Shown: positions 33,204 through 41,472, counted from the stretch's first letter. The stretch is DNA of 64,000 bases from JAZKDW01 sp040387375 (GCA_040387375.1 JAZKDW010000008.1:62001-126000), one strand, 5' to 3'. Numbers and translations: made by a program. The notes: generated by a model not told the origin, from the sequence alone.

Positions 33204-34148
33204 TTAATTTTTCTTGTCGTTAAGATCCATACCGTCTTTTACTGATCCAACATAGCGTAGCGTTTTATCCTTAAAAACACTCAGCATCAAATCCACAAAT
33301 TCCAAAAACTTATAAACCGAGTTTCCCAACTCGTATTCTTTAGTGCCTTCCTTTACCATTCCATCGCCTAAAAGACGTGATGCTTCATCTACATCAATTA
33401 CGAAACTATGATCTTTGTAATGATTCGTAAAGTGATCTGCTAAGGACTGCGCAGTACGAGGTTTGGGGAACGCTTTACCACCTAATAATCGCTCCGCGTA
33501 TTGGGTCGCGGATTCATTTATTCGTTCGAACAGGCCAAGATCCTTGATATTTAAATTTGCGGTAAGATATTTTGCAAACATATCTGCAGAATCCGGAAAT
33601 TTCGTGGACAGCGCTGCAATTTTTTCTAAAGCGTTAGCAAGGCCTAAGGCCGGAAATCCGCCAATCTGTGGGTCGATTGGACCAAGCTCACTGAGAAAAC
33701 CCATGTGTATCTCACTCGCCCCCAGGGAAATAAGAGTTGCAGCTGATTTGGCCCGCCTTGGAACGGAAACAACAAATTTTTTATTTGCAAGGCGATGGCA
33801 GGTTTTGCTGATTAAATAGGCTGGTTCAATTCTTCCCCCATCGCTCAACAAGATCATAAGAATGTCTGCTGTTTTATTAACATCCGCTATCGCTTCATAA
33901 ATTTTGTTGGAATGATACGTCCCGATAGAAAAATAATCATCATAAAGAAAAACGACTCTATAGGATGAGAGTCCATAATCGTGTATTAATTTTTCTAGAT
34001 GAAGTGAAAGTTGCTTTTTTAATTCCTCGCCGTCTGCTTCCTTCACCAACGAATATATGTCGGATTGGTTGGAAAGGTTGTAAGTCTTCGTTGGAATAAT
34101 TGTGGGATTAGTAACTGGAGGAATAATTTCCTCTTCTGCATTTTCCAT
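33204..34148 (-). CDS. Serine-dehydrogenase-proteinase (SDH) type, ClpP/crotonase-fold protease
   Basis: 314 residues. The segment ILMILLSDGGRIEPAYLISK resembles the first conserved block of the ClpP-fold SDH proteinase family (usual form: hTPGG). The block VPRRAKSAATLISLGASEIHMG, then FLSELGPIDPQIGG, is diagnostic; S135 is the likely nucleophile. A cytosolic protease is expected. Middle gene of an AT-rich minus-strand operon, 56 bases after the membrane-protein gene. In this family the first block is usually glycine-rich; here SDGG replaces TPGG, so activity is likely but not certain. Confidence 0.83.
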   Translation of the reverse strand: MENAEEEIIPPVTNPTIIPTKTYNLSNQSDIYSLVKEADGEELKKQLSLHLEKLIHDYGLSSYRVVFLYDDYFSIGTYHSNKIYEAIADVNKTADILMILLSDGGRIEPAYLISKTCHRLANKKFVVSVPRRAKSAATLISLGASEIHMGFLSELGPIDPQIGGFPALGLANALEKIAALSTKFPDSADMFAKYLTANLNIKDLGLFERINESATQYAERLLGGKAFPKPRTAQSLADHFTNHYKDHSFVIDVDEASRLLGDGMVKEGTKEYELGNSVYKFLEFVDLMLSVFKDKTLRYVGSVKDGMDLNDKKN

Positions 34149-34204
34149 TTTCTATTTTCCGATCATGCACTCAATGTATAACTAAAAATAGTTCTTTTGA
34201 TTGA

Positions 34205-35251
34205 CTAATGGATTTCTATAATCTCGGTTTCATCTATAACAGGAAGTGCTTTGAGGTCCAGCACCTTATTAAATTGTGTCAAAATATTTTCAGTAACTGG
34301 GACTGAGATTAATGCGCAAAATCCCGTGCCTTCATTTACCCACTGATTGCATGTAAATGTAATTGATTGCTTTCCTTCAGGGACCTCAAGATGGTACGTG
34401 GCCCCAACAACAAAAATTGCATGTTCTTGAATGCGAATTTCCCCATCGCAATGTAAATGGAATCTAAATCCATCAGTAGGTTGTAATGCTTTGAATTGAA
34501 TTAATTTCCAATGATCTGTTCCAAACTCAGTTAGCCGGAGCTCTACGTCAATATGATTCTTACCGTTTGCAAAATCTTTAACTTGAATAGTTGCACGATA
34601 AGATACATCCCCATTCTCATTGAAATGCGTAAGTTCTGGTTTTTCAAATGTCGTTCTTTTACCCTCGGGATCGCTGACCGTAACGAGTGAGCAAAATGAA
34701 TCTTTATCTTCAAATCCCAAAATTATGTCATTGAATCCGTCAGCGCTTGGGTAGAGACGATAAGTGTAAATTCCTTCTATCGCAATTAATTTTTTTTCGG
34801 TGCAAAAGAAGGCTCGTGCATTTATGGCATAGTTGCTTCGAACGCTTTTTTCTTTTATTTCGAGTGTCTTATCAATGAAGTAACCGTAGTAGTCGCCGAT
34901 ATTTGGATACTTGTTCTTTTCGCTAACGGAAGGCTGAATTAATGCCTTTATAGCCTCCTTTTTAGACTCTGGATCCATATTCGCAAGAAACTCTCGGCGA
35001 ACCACTATGTCTTCAAGTAATGATTTGATTTTTTCTATAAACTCGGACGTTCCTGATGCAAACGTAAAAATTGATGCGATCAGGATGGATATTCCTATGC
35101 CTTCAATTAGCTTAATTGCAATACTTAACCAATAAATTCTAGTTTGCTCTGGATATGATTTTTCTAGCAATATGGAGACAAGCAATATTGTTATACCGAG
35201 CCACAAATAGTTAAGAAAAAAAGCACGTAACCAGTTCCAAGTTGATTTCAT
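34205..35251 (-). CDS. Two-helix membrane protein with large soluble C-terminal domain, unknown function
   Basis: 348 residues from the ATG at 35251. Two hydrophobic helices (about residues 12-29 and 42-63, with LWLGITILLVSILL and IEGIGISILIASIFTFA) precede a helical linker (about 65-110) and a soluble beta-rich domain of about 230 residues. The domain is not recognised. An in-frame ATG at 35314 would add an Arg-rich extension (TRDKRRRPQG) and is less likely. First gene of the AT-rich minus-strand operon. The layout, a two-helix anchor with a cytosolic domain next to a protease, resembles membrane effectors of stress or defence modules, but that is inference from layout only. Confidence 0.72.
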   Translation of the reverse strand: MKSTWNWLRAFFLNYLWLGITILLVSILLEKSYPEQTRIYWLSIAIKLIEGIGISILIASIFTFASGTSEFIEKIKSLLEDIVVRREFLANMDPESKKEAIKALIQPSVSEKNKYPNIGDYYGYFIDKTLEIKEKSVRSNYAINARAFFCTEKKLIAIEGIYTYRLYPSADGFNDIILGFEDKDSFCSLVTVSDPEGKRTTFEKPELTHFNENGDVSYRATIQVKDFANGKNHIDVELRLTEFGTDHWKLIQFKALQPTDGFRFHLHCDGEIRIQEHAIFVVGATYHLEVPEGKQSITFTCNQWVNEGTGFCALISVPVTENILTQFNKVLDLKALPVIDETEIIEIH

Positions 35252-35746
35252 TTGACTCAATGCCCCCTGCGGACGCCTACGTTTATCTCTAGTGAAGGTT
35301 GCGCCCCCATTCAAATAACGCGGGCTTCTATAAATACATGCAATTGATACTTAATCAATAGTAACAAAACTTTTGACATGTTGCGTTAAAGATACATGTC
35401 TTGCATCCTCAAAGCTGTGAAATTCCGCAGCAGACTATGCAACTATGTATGTCAGTCTCGAAATACGTTGGCAAAATCTTCGGCCCGTTCCTTATCTCGC
35501 ATCTGTTCTAATATGCAACGAAGCAGAAATAGAGAATTGTGGTGGCAATTTGGCACCGGCCATAATATAATCGTTTCACGGGCTAAAAAACTTGGTTTTG
35601 CAAGTAACAGGGTAAGAGCCTGGAGGACTGTTTTTATAGGCATGTTGATCGTTAGTTTTATTTTTGGAGAAGGTGCATATGCACCGCCTGCAGTGGCTGT
35701 GGTCGCCGAATGGTGAGCCGGCGCAGGAATACCTAAGAGGGTAGAG
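35252..35746. other. Gap between AT-rich operon and toxin-antitoxin pair
   Basis: 495 bases, expected to hold the divergent promoters. A 106-codon frame at 35396-35716 exists but its product looks random (Cys/Arg-rich N-terminus, no domain) and is not called. A purine-rich site (AGAGGGTAGAG) precedes the antitoxin start. Confidence 0.5.
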
Positions 35747-36058
35747 ATGAGCCTAGTCGAGGAAAGGGGCCGTATTACGGCCAGAGTTCCTCTTGCTGTG
35801 CAAGAGAAACTGCAGGAGGCGGCAGATTTGGTAGGGGCTACTGTGAACCAGTTTGTGGTTCAGAGTGCGCTTGAAAAAGCAGAACAAATCATTGATCGTG
35901 AGACGATGATTGGTGTGACCCGCCGTGATGCCGCCATGCTGATTGATTTACTTGAGAATCCTCCAAAGCCGAATCCGGCACTGAAAAGGGCTCTTGAGCG
36001 GTATAAGGACAGAATAAAAAATGGGTCACTACGTAGCACTGCTGGATCAGACACATGA
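35747..36058 (+). CDS. DUF1778 (TacA-type) antitoxin
   Basis: 103 residues. An N-terminal ribbon-helix-helix (RITARVPLAVQEKLQEAADLVGATVNQFVVQSALEKAEQII) is followed by the DUF1778 tail (DRETMIGVTRRDAAMLIDLLENPPKPNPALKRALERYK) that wraps the toxin. It binds the operator and neutralises the GNAT toxin encoded next, with which it overlaps by 38 bases. Typical length for the family. Confidence 0.93.
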   Translation: MSLVEERGRITARVPLAVQEKLQEAADLVGATVNQFVVQSALEKAEQIIDRETMIGVTRRDAAMLIDLLENPPKPNPALKRALERYKDRIKNGSLRSTAGSDT

Positions 36059-36518
36059 TGTAAAAGGTTTTGACTGCGGAACAGAGCAATTGAACACATG
36101 GCTGCAGACAATAGCAGGCCAGCATCAAACAAAAGGGCTGTCTAAAACCTTCGTTCTGGTAGACGACGAAAAGCCCCCAGTTATCGTTGGCTTCTACGCC
36201 ATGGCAATCCGTCGCATGACGCCAAGGGATGCTCTGCCAGCGGAATTAGGTAGAAAACTTCCTTTCGATGTCCCCGGCTTTACGCTGGCGCGCCTGGCAA
36301 TAGCCAGCAGCGCAGCAGGGAAGGGCTTTGGTGGCGATCTTCTTATCGATGCGATGCGCCGAGCCAAGCAGGTTTCCAACCAGGTTGGCGGCGCATTCAT
36401 TTGTGTTGACGCGAAGGACCAGGCGGCTGCCGATTTCTACAAGCACTTCGGCTTTACACCACTGCCTGATGATCCTCTTGCTCTGGTAATGACAATGTCG
36501 TCGATTGGCGATGATTGA
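36021..36518 (+). CDS. GNAT-family toxin (TacT-like, tRNA acetylating)
   Basis: 165 residues, a full-length GNAT fold. FDCGTEQLNTWLQTIAGQHQTKGLSKTFVL is the typical start of TacT/AtaT-type toxins, and the acetyl-CoA loop lies in LARLAIASSAAGKGFGGDLLIDA; the C-terminus contains AADFYKHFGFTPL. Members acetylate aminoacyl-tRNA and stop translation. Starts inside the antitoxin gene. All core elements look intact. Confidence 0.93.
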   Translation: MGHYVALLDQTHDVKGFDCGTEQLNTWLQTIAGQHQTKGLSKTFVLVDDEKPPVIVGFYAMAIRRMTPRDALPAELGRKLPFDVPGFTLARLAIASSAAGKGFGGDLLIDAMRRAKQVSNQVGGAFICVDAKDQAAADFYKHFGFTPLPDDPLALVMTMSSIGDD

Positions 36519-36623
36519 CCAGACGAAGTAAATACTGATGCGACGGTTGCACGTAACCCTTGCCAGATTCTCGCACTCCCGACCTGAGCTCAAACCACAA
36601 GCGCGGATGAATGCTCGGTTCAG

Positions 36624-36908
36624 TCATTGGTTCAGCGCATCTTCAATCATTTCCCTCTGTTCTTTAGTGCCCATACGGTCCCATGTCTCTGAAGGAATGT
36701 TGAGTATGCTCTGTGCCTGTTCTCCGGCATGACGCCATGCATCCTGTATAACATCGCCTTCAGTCGGCGAGTTTCCATCAGAGCTGTCTGTGTCAGTGCT
36801 CCAGTTCCATCCGGATTTTTTCGACGCGCTTTTGAATGAATAGCCAACGGCTTCCAGTGCTTCTTTCCTGGACTGCAAGTCAGATGAAATTGCGCTATTT
36901 TTAAACAT
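36624..36908 (-). CDS. Small conserved-looking hypothetical protein
   Basis: 94 residues from the ATG at 36908 (MFKNSAISSDLQSRKEALEAVGYSFKSAS...). Soluble, with the pattern KSGWNWSTDT and a helical C-terminal half (GEQAQSILNIPSETWDRMGTKEQREMIEDAL). Domain not recognised. The codon pattern and adjacency to another small minus-strand gene (stop 12 bases upstream of its start) support it as real. Small genes of this kind are common in plasmids and integrative elements. Confidence 0.6.
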   Translation of the reverse strand: MFKNSAISSDLQSRKEALEAVGYSFKSASKKSGWNWSTDTDSSDGNSPTEGDVIQDAWRHAGEQAQSILNIPSETWDRMGTKEQREMIEDALNQ

Positions 36909-36919
36909 GATATGTCCGT

Positions 36920-37216
36920 TCAACCATTGCTGGTACTGATGCGTTTGAGCCGCTGACCGTAAATGCCCCAGACACACTCAACGCCATCCACATTGCCGCA
37001 GAGCGCCCAGCCGTTTCCAATTTTCTTTGCAACCACTTCGCTGCCAATTTCGGCTGCCAGCCGTTGCGCCCATTGTGTTGCTGAACCTTGCCCCTTGAAA
37101 AACTCGTTTTCTTCAACCATTACTGTCGCATCAAAAACTGGGGTGGCGAATAGTGTCGTCACGGGTGATTTCCTTTCAGCTGACTTGCATTTTTCAGAAT
37201 GATTCGGGCTTGCCAT
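36920..37216 (-). CDS. Small hypothetical protein
   Basis: 98 residues from the ATG at 37216 (an earlier ATG at 37228 is possible). Soluble, no signal peptide; the C-terminal half (EIGSEVVAKKIGNGWALCGNVDGVECVWGIYG) looks like a compact alpha/beta domain. Not recognised. Probably co-transcribed with the gene at 36624 and possibly with the ParB-like gene upstream. Confidence 0.5.
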   Translation of the reverse strand: MASPNHSEKCKSAERKSPVTTLFATPVFDATVMVEENEFFKGQGSATQWAQRLAAEIGSEVVAKKIGNGWALCGNVDGVECVWGIYGQRLKRISTSNG

Positions 37217-37327
37217 CTCCGACAGCATATCTTGTTTGGCTTGTGGAGAAAACGTATTAGGGCGAGCGCTACTTTCACATCATTGATCCAGAAGCACTTG
37301 GCCGTTCATGGTGCTGATGCCAGCACA

Positions 37328-38131
37328 CTATTGCCCACCGCGCGCCTCCGCAAGCGCAATCGTCAAGTGCTGCACCTTCTTTTTCAACTGATCGCGCTCT
37401 TCGGTGAGTTCAGCGACCAATAACGTCAGGCGGTGAATGGCGAGTTGATCGGGCGTGGCGTCGCTGGGTGGGGCTTCCGGTTCAGGCTTCGGAGGCAGCC
37501 TGGCTTCGCGCACTTGTCTGGCCGCCTGGCGCAGTTCCTTCTTGCCTCCGGCGACAGCTGCCACCTGTTTTTCGCCAGGCAAGGAAGCCACGGCGACGGC
37601 AGCATTAATGGAGATTACGCCGGACTTTACTGCACTCACCAATTCGGGCGTTGCAGTCTTCTGGATTTTCTCGATCTGACCCAGCGTCGCGCTGCTCACC
37701 CGAGCCGCGCGCGCAACAGCCTCGCGCGTCCACGGTGGCTCGGCCGGGGCGGGGACATCAGACCCGGCCGTTTCTGCAGACGACCGCTCTTCTTGCGCCA
37801 GGGTCGGGCGCGCGGATACGATCTCCTTCTTGCGCAGGGCGAGCACACCTCGTTGGAAATCCGATACGCTACGCCGTCCAAGGTGATTGTCTATCATCCA
37901 CAGAAACACATCGTCCATCGACTGGAACGTGTGGTTCTGCATGGTATTGAAAGGGATGCCGTGTTTCATGCAGATGGCGTAGCGGTTGTGTCCGTCCACC
38001 AGGAGATCGTTCCACAGCACCAGTGCATCGCGGCACCCTTCGGAGAGGAGGCTGCGTTCCAGCGCAGTGAATTCATCTTCGGTCAGCGGATCAATATAGG
38101 CACGGAGGTCTTCGTTGATAGTGATGGCCAT
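37328..38131 (-). CDS. ParB/Spo0J-like nuclease-fold protein
   Basis: 267 residues from the ATG at 38131. The N-terminal ParB-like region (about 1-90) has LTEDEFTALERSLLSEGCRDALVLWNDLLVDGHNRYAICMKHGIPF, matching the box of ParB-fold proteins (usually GxxxPI.V.DG..R). A helix-turn-helix-like stretch (about 140-185, REAVARAARVSSATLGQIEKIQ) and a C-terminal coiled coil (about 240-265, LVAELTEERDQLKKKVQHL) follow. No ParA gene adjoins, so this is not an ordinary partition operon; such stand-alone ParB-like regulators are common on mobile elements. The region separates two sets of toxin-antitoxin-like genes. Confidence 0.8.
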   Translation of the reverse strand: MAITINEDLRAYIDPLTEDEFTALERSLLSEGCRDALVLWNDLLVDGHNRYAICMKHGIPFNTMQNHTFQSMDDVFLWMIDNHLGRRSVSDFQRGVLALRKKEIVSARPTLAQEERSSAETAGSDVPAPAEPPWTREAVARAARVSSATLGQIEKIQKTATPELVSAVKSGVISINAAVAVASLPGEKQVAAVAGGKKELRQAARQVREARLPPKPEPEAPPSDATPDQLAIHRLTLLVAELTEERDQLKKKVQHLTIALAEARGGQ

Positions 38132-38475
38132 GGCCCGGATAAAATAAAATGAGAGCGGCGTAGTGTACACACCGCTGCCGTTTTACGCCTCCCGGCCGCG
38201 CGGAATTTTTATCAGCGCTCCAAAAAGCCGCATGTGAAGGCTGCGGGAATTCTTGCCTTTTGCTCCCATTGCCTGGCGGGGTTATTCCCCCAAGTCGGAT
38301 AGAACCGACACCCCCCCCGCAATGCATGAATAAAGACATGGAGATGAATTTATAACCTATTGATAAATATGCAGTTTCAACATAAAATAAAAAAATTATC
38401 CTAAATATTGAAACCTTTGATGTTCCTGAAGATGCTTCGCGTCAATACATTGATGCGAGACAGACATTCCTTGCA
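38132..38475. other. Gap upstream of the GSU2403-type gene, including out-of-frame coding sequence
   Basis: Bases 38386-38475 continue the reading frame of the next gene (IETFDVPEDASRQYIDARQ, then TFLAL) with protein-like content but no canonical start before the in-frame stop at 38383. The ATG at 38369 is out of frame by one base. The rest (38132-38368) contains C-rich tracts around 38290-38320 and no recognised element. Confidence 0.6.
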
Positions 38476-39441
38476 TTGGAGCAGTCTCAAAACAAGCTGC
38501 AAGAATATCGCGGCGGCATGATGTGGCGAAAGCAAAAAGGTCGCGAGTATCTGGTCAGAACAAGTACGCGCGGTGCCCAAACCGGTTTGGGTGTGCGCAG
38601 TCCGCAAACGGAAACAATCTACAACAAGTTTACCTCCGGGAAAACACGTGCTGAAGAAAACGCGGCACAACTTCGCGATTCACTTGAACGGCATCGCCGG
38701 ATGAACAAGGCCCTTCGTGTTGGCCGCACTCCTGACATGCTCATTGCCATCCTCGACAGCCTCAACAGAGCGGGACTGGAGGATAAATTCATGGTGGTCG
38801 GTACCAATGCCCTCTATGCGTATGAAACTGCGGCCGGCGTCCGAGTGGAATCAGGGCAGCCCGCCACGAGGGACTTTGATCTACTTTGGGATAATCGCAG
38901 CAAGCTCAGTCTCGCCTTCCGGGAAGGTGCGCTCGCGGAGGGCATGTTGGGATTTTTACGTCGCATTGACTCGTCGTTTACGCTTCGAGACGATCAGAAA
39001 TATACTGCGGTCAATAAGCAAGGTTACGAGGTGGATATCCTCCGCAGAATGGGTGTTGGCAGCGATGCGGAGCCGGCGGAATTGTCGGCGATCGAAGATG
39101 ATTTCTGGGCAGTCAAAGCCAGGAATGCGGACTGGTTGCTCAGTGCGCCGAAATTCAGCGAGATTGTCGTCGGAACCAACGGCCGCATGGCGCGCATCGT
39201 GACCATCGATCCCCGCGCATTCGTGCTCTTCAAGCTATGGATGGCGGAACAAAAGGACCGTGAATATGCGAAGCGCTTGCGCGATGCGAGTCAGGCTAGG
39301 GTTGTCATCGCCATTATCAACGAGCGACTTCCCCAGTTAAGTTTTGACGAAATCCATAAATTTCCAGCAGACATTGCCAGCCTCGTAACGACGGATGAAA
39401 ATGGGCCTCACCTCGCCGAACGATCATCGTCTCCAGAGTAG
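38476..39441 (+). CDS. GSU2403-family nucleotidyltransferase-fold protein; start uncertain
   Basis: At least 321 residues. Recognised by EYRGGMMWRKQKGREYLVRTS...GLGVRSPQTETIYNKF followed by a nucleotidyltransferase-like core (MVVGTNALYAYETAAGV, then ATRDFDLLWDN with the acidic pair, and VDILRRMG). A TTG at 38476 is the first usual start, but the homologous-looking sequence begins about 30 codons earlier, so the N-terminus is either made from a rare start (ATT 38395) or the gene has lost a base in the run of seven A at 38389-38395. Restoring one A would join ATG 38369 to the frame. Such genes are found in defence or mobile regions; the exact role is not known to me. Confidence 0.75.
   Translation: MEQSQNKLQEYRGGMMWRKQKGREYLVRTSTRGAQTGLGVRSPQTETIYNKFTSGKTRAEENAAQLRDSLERHRRMNKALRVGRTPDMLIAILDSLNRAGLEDKFMVVGTNALYAYETAAGVRVESGQPATRDFDLLWDNRSKLSLAFREGALAEGMLGFLRRIDSSFTLRDDQKYTAVNKQGYEVDILRRMGVGSDAEPAELSAIEDDFWAVKARNADWLLSAPKFSEIVVGTNGRMARIVTIDPRAFVLFKLWMAEQKDREYAKRLRDASQARVVIAIINERLPQLSFDEIHKFPADIASLVTTDENGPHLAERSSSPE
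39103..39129 (+). repeat. 27-bp exact duplicate, copy inside GSU2403-type gene
   Basis: 27 bases starting TTCTGGGCAGTCAAAGCC are repeated exactly at 40404-40430. Here they encode FWAVKARNA of the nucleotidyltransferase-fold protein. Confidence 0.9.
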
Positions 39442-39535
39442 GCAACTGAGGTTCAGGAGGAGGCGGGACCAGGAGGCGTTGCCGGCATGCGAACACACGT
39501 TGGCGATCGCGTTCGGCCAGGGACGTTCTTGACAA

Positions 39536-39760
39536 TCACAACATTTTTTCCAGCGCCTTCGCACACCGGATGACTTGGCCGGTCAAATCTTCCGTCACCT
39601 CGAGCAAGAACTTCCCCGATATAGAAAGCCCGGGCGAAGGGGCATCCTGCAAGCGCTCCCTGCCGCTTCGCATATAGGTATCGAATTCGGATTGGGCGAA
39701 GGGCTCTATTTTGAGCTGCCCAATTTTCACCAGATTATCGAGCTCTCTATTGCCCATCAT
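39536..39760 (-). CDS. Truncated partner of MNT nucleotidyltransferase (HEPN-like, partial)
   Basis: 74 residues. The N-terminus (RELDNLVKIGQLKIEPFAQSEFDTYMRSGRERLQDA) matches the start of the small helical HEPN-like proteins normally encoded after this type of nucleotidyltransferase; as I recall, those are about 130-145 residues long. After about residue 44 the sequence departs from the expected SRFDLAYNAAHALA stretch and stops early, so it is probably a truncated toxin-like partner. Overlaps the 3' end of the upstream nucleotidyltransferase gene by 14 bases, as in intact pairs. Confidence 0.6.
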   Translation of the reverse strand: MMGNRELDNLVKIGQLKIEPFAQSEFDTYMRSGRERLQDAPSPGLSISGKFLLEVTEDLTGQVIRCAKALEKML

Positions 39761-40325
39761 GCTCTCCGATTAAATCGATCTTCGGTCCTTCAGTAACGGA
39801 AACGAGGAAATGATTTTTGGCTTCCAGTTTCCGCCGGTATTCCGCCGGCCGATAGACGGTGAGAGACACTTTACGTGCCAGCTTCTTCTCGACATCGACC
39901 AGCTTCGGATAGAGATCGGCACTGCCAACCTCATTGGCGAGCACAAACAAATCGATGTCGCTGGTCGCCGTGTCCTCATTTTTGGCAACCGATCCGTAGA
40001 TGAATGCACGCTCAATTTGGTCCTGAAACGGCAGGAGCAGCTCTTTGAGAACGTGCTCCACTCCTTCGGTCTTGCGGATGATCGAACTTAACTCACGGTA
40101 AATCGGTGAGCTGGTGTTGGGTTTATAAAGGATAACCTTGCCGACCTCTTCCTTGACCATGAGCCCCGCCTGTGTGAGCTTGCCTAACTCCCGCTGCGCC
40201 GAGGCCGAGCCCAGTCCGGTCAACTGCATCAAGGCGCGAAGATGCACGCCATCAGGACGCATGAAGACATTGACCAGAATGGCCTTGCTGGACTTTGAAA
40301 ACAGGGCATCAGTGATTTTACTCAT
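39747..40325 (-). CDS. MNT-type nucleotidyltransferase with winged-helix domain (antitoxin-like)
   Basis: 192 residues. A winged-helix N-terminal domain (about 1-70, RALMQLTGLGSASAQRELGKLTQAGLMV, then KVILYKPN) is followed by a minimal nucleotidyltransferase with G111-S112-V-A-K and S122-D-I-D-L, the catalytic Gly-Ser and Asp pair. Such proteins pair with HEPN toxins and AMPylate or repress them. Here the partner gene downstream is truncated, leaving a probable orphan antitoxin. Convergent with the GSU2403-type gene. Confidence 0.85.
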   Translation of the reverse strand: MSKITDALFSKSSKAILVNVFMRPDGVHLRALMQLTGLGSASAQRELGKLTQAGLMVKEEVGKVILYKPNTSSPIYRELSSIIRKTEGVEHVLKELLLPFQDQIERAFIYGSVAKNEDTATSDIDLFVLANEVGSADLYPKLVDVEKKLARKVSLTVYRPAEYRRKLEAKNHFLVSVTEGPKIDLIGEHDGQ

Positions 40326-40403
40326 GCGCTATATTTTAGCTCAAATGAGCCAAAATTTGGCGCAATTTTACACGGGCATGCAAAACAGCCTCATGGCGAG
40401 CAA

Positions 40404-40430
40404 TTCTGGGCAGTCAAAGCCAGGAATGCG
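40404..40430 (+). repeat. 27-bp exact duplicate, intergenic copy
   Basis: Second copy of the segment at 39103. Flanking bases differ on both sides. In the same reading frame it would give FWAVKARNA then ANGRAGHCC and a stop, so it looks like a relic of a second nucleotidyltransferase copy or a short recombination scar, lying at the right edge of the accessory region. Confidence 0.85.
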
Positions 40431-40500
40431 AACGGGCGCGCCGGGCATTGCTGCTAATCAGAAAGTATTCAAATCAGTGTAAGGATGAGCGTCAGCGCAT

Positions 40501-41472
40501 TCACTCAGGTTCAATGTTGGCAGCGCGGATAACCTTGCCCCATTTCTGCGCCTCGATAACCTGAAAGAGAGCCAGCTCTTCGGATGTGGTGGTCCAGGCC
40601 TCAGTCCCTGAAATGTTGTAGAAGGTTTTGGCCGGCGCGCTCTTCACGGCTGCCTGTAGCAGTTCACGCAATTTATTGACTATCGGTGCGGGGGTCGCGA
40701 CAGGAACGTAGGCTGCAAACCAGTACCCGATGTCGTATCCCTTTACGCCTGCCTCGTCGATGGTGGGCACATTCGGCAGCACGGAAATCCGCTTTGCGGT
40801 AGACACACCCAGGGGCCTCAACTTGCCGGCCTCGATTTGCGGCATTCCGGTAACCGTATCGGCCACCATGAAATCAATTTGTCCGCCCAGCAGGTCTGTC
40901 ACTGCGGTTGGATTGCTTTTGTAGGGCACATATAAGACATCTGTATTGCTTAATTGTTTGAACATTTCTCCCGCAACACGGCTGGATGAGTTCCCTGCGC
41001 CAAAAGTAAGCTTGCCTGGAGCCTTCTTTGCAGAAGCAACCAGTTCGGACACCGATGTAAACGGTGACGATGCGCGCACCACTAATACTTGTCCTCCACG
41101 GCCCAAGGCAGTGACCGGCTGAAAATCCTTCACTGCATCGTATGGCAATTTTTTATAAAGATGGAGATTCGCGGCCTGGGTTGTGTTGGTAGTAATCAAT
41201 ACCGTATATCCATCGGGAGCGGATCGCGCCGCCGCCTGTGCTGCGATGATCCCGCTCGCGCCGCCTTTATTCTCGACAACCACGGCTTGCTTCGCGCTTT
41301 CGGAGAAAGCAACGCCAAGCGCGCGGGCCAACTGATCAGTGGCGCTGCCGGCGGCAAACGGCACAAGAAATGTGACCATCTTGTTTGGGTAAAATGCAGA
41401 TTGAGAAAATGTAGACGTTGAAACACAAATTGCTGCTACTGCAACTGCAAGCTGTCGGCGCGAAAGTTTCAT
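40501..41472 (-). CDS. Bug/TctC-family periplasmic solute-binding protein
   Basis: 323 residues with an N-terminal signal (RRQLAVAVAAICVSTSTFSQSAFYP). The Bug pattern is clear: VTFLVPFAAGSATDQLAR, VVVENKGGASG, APDGYTVLITT and YVPYKSN. Bug proteins bind carboxylates or aromatic acids and deliver them to TctAB permeases; none is encoded here. Transcribed from the same strand as the enoyl-CoA hydratase and CoA-transferase genes upstream, about 40 bases apart, so it is probably the receptor for the substrate of this short pathway. Confidence 0.92.
   Translation of the reverse strand: MKLSRRQLAVAVAAICVSTSTFSQSAFYPNKMVTFLVPFAAGSATDQLARALGVAFSESAKQAVVVENKGGASGIIAAQAAARSAPDGYTVLITTNTTQAANLHLYKKLPYDAVKDFQPVTALGRGGQVLVVRASSPFTSVSELVASAKKAPGKLTFGAGNSSSRVAGEMFKQLSNTDVLYVPYKSNPTAVTDLLGGQIDFMVADTVTGMPQIEAGKLRPLGVSTAKRISVLPNVPTIDEAGVKGYDIGYWFAAYVPVATPAPIVNKLRELLQAAVKSAPAKTFYNISGTEAWTTTSEELALFQVIEAQKWGKVIRAANIEPE

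Noticed and set aside
35396..35716. 106-codon plus-strand frame before the toxin-antitoxin pair
   Set aside because: Product is Arg/Ser/Cys-rich at the start and lacks any recognisable domain; an opposing frame overlaps it. Treated as non-coding.
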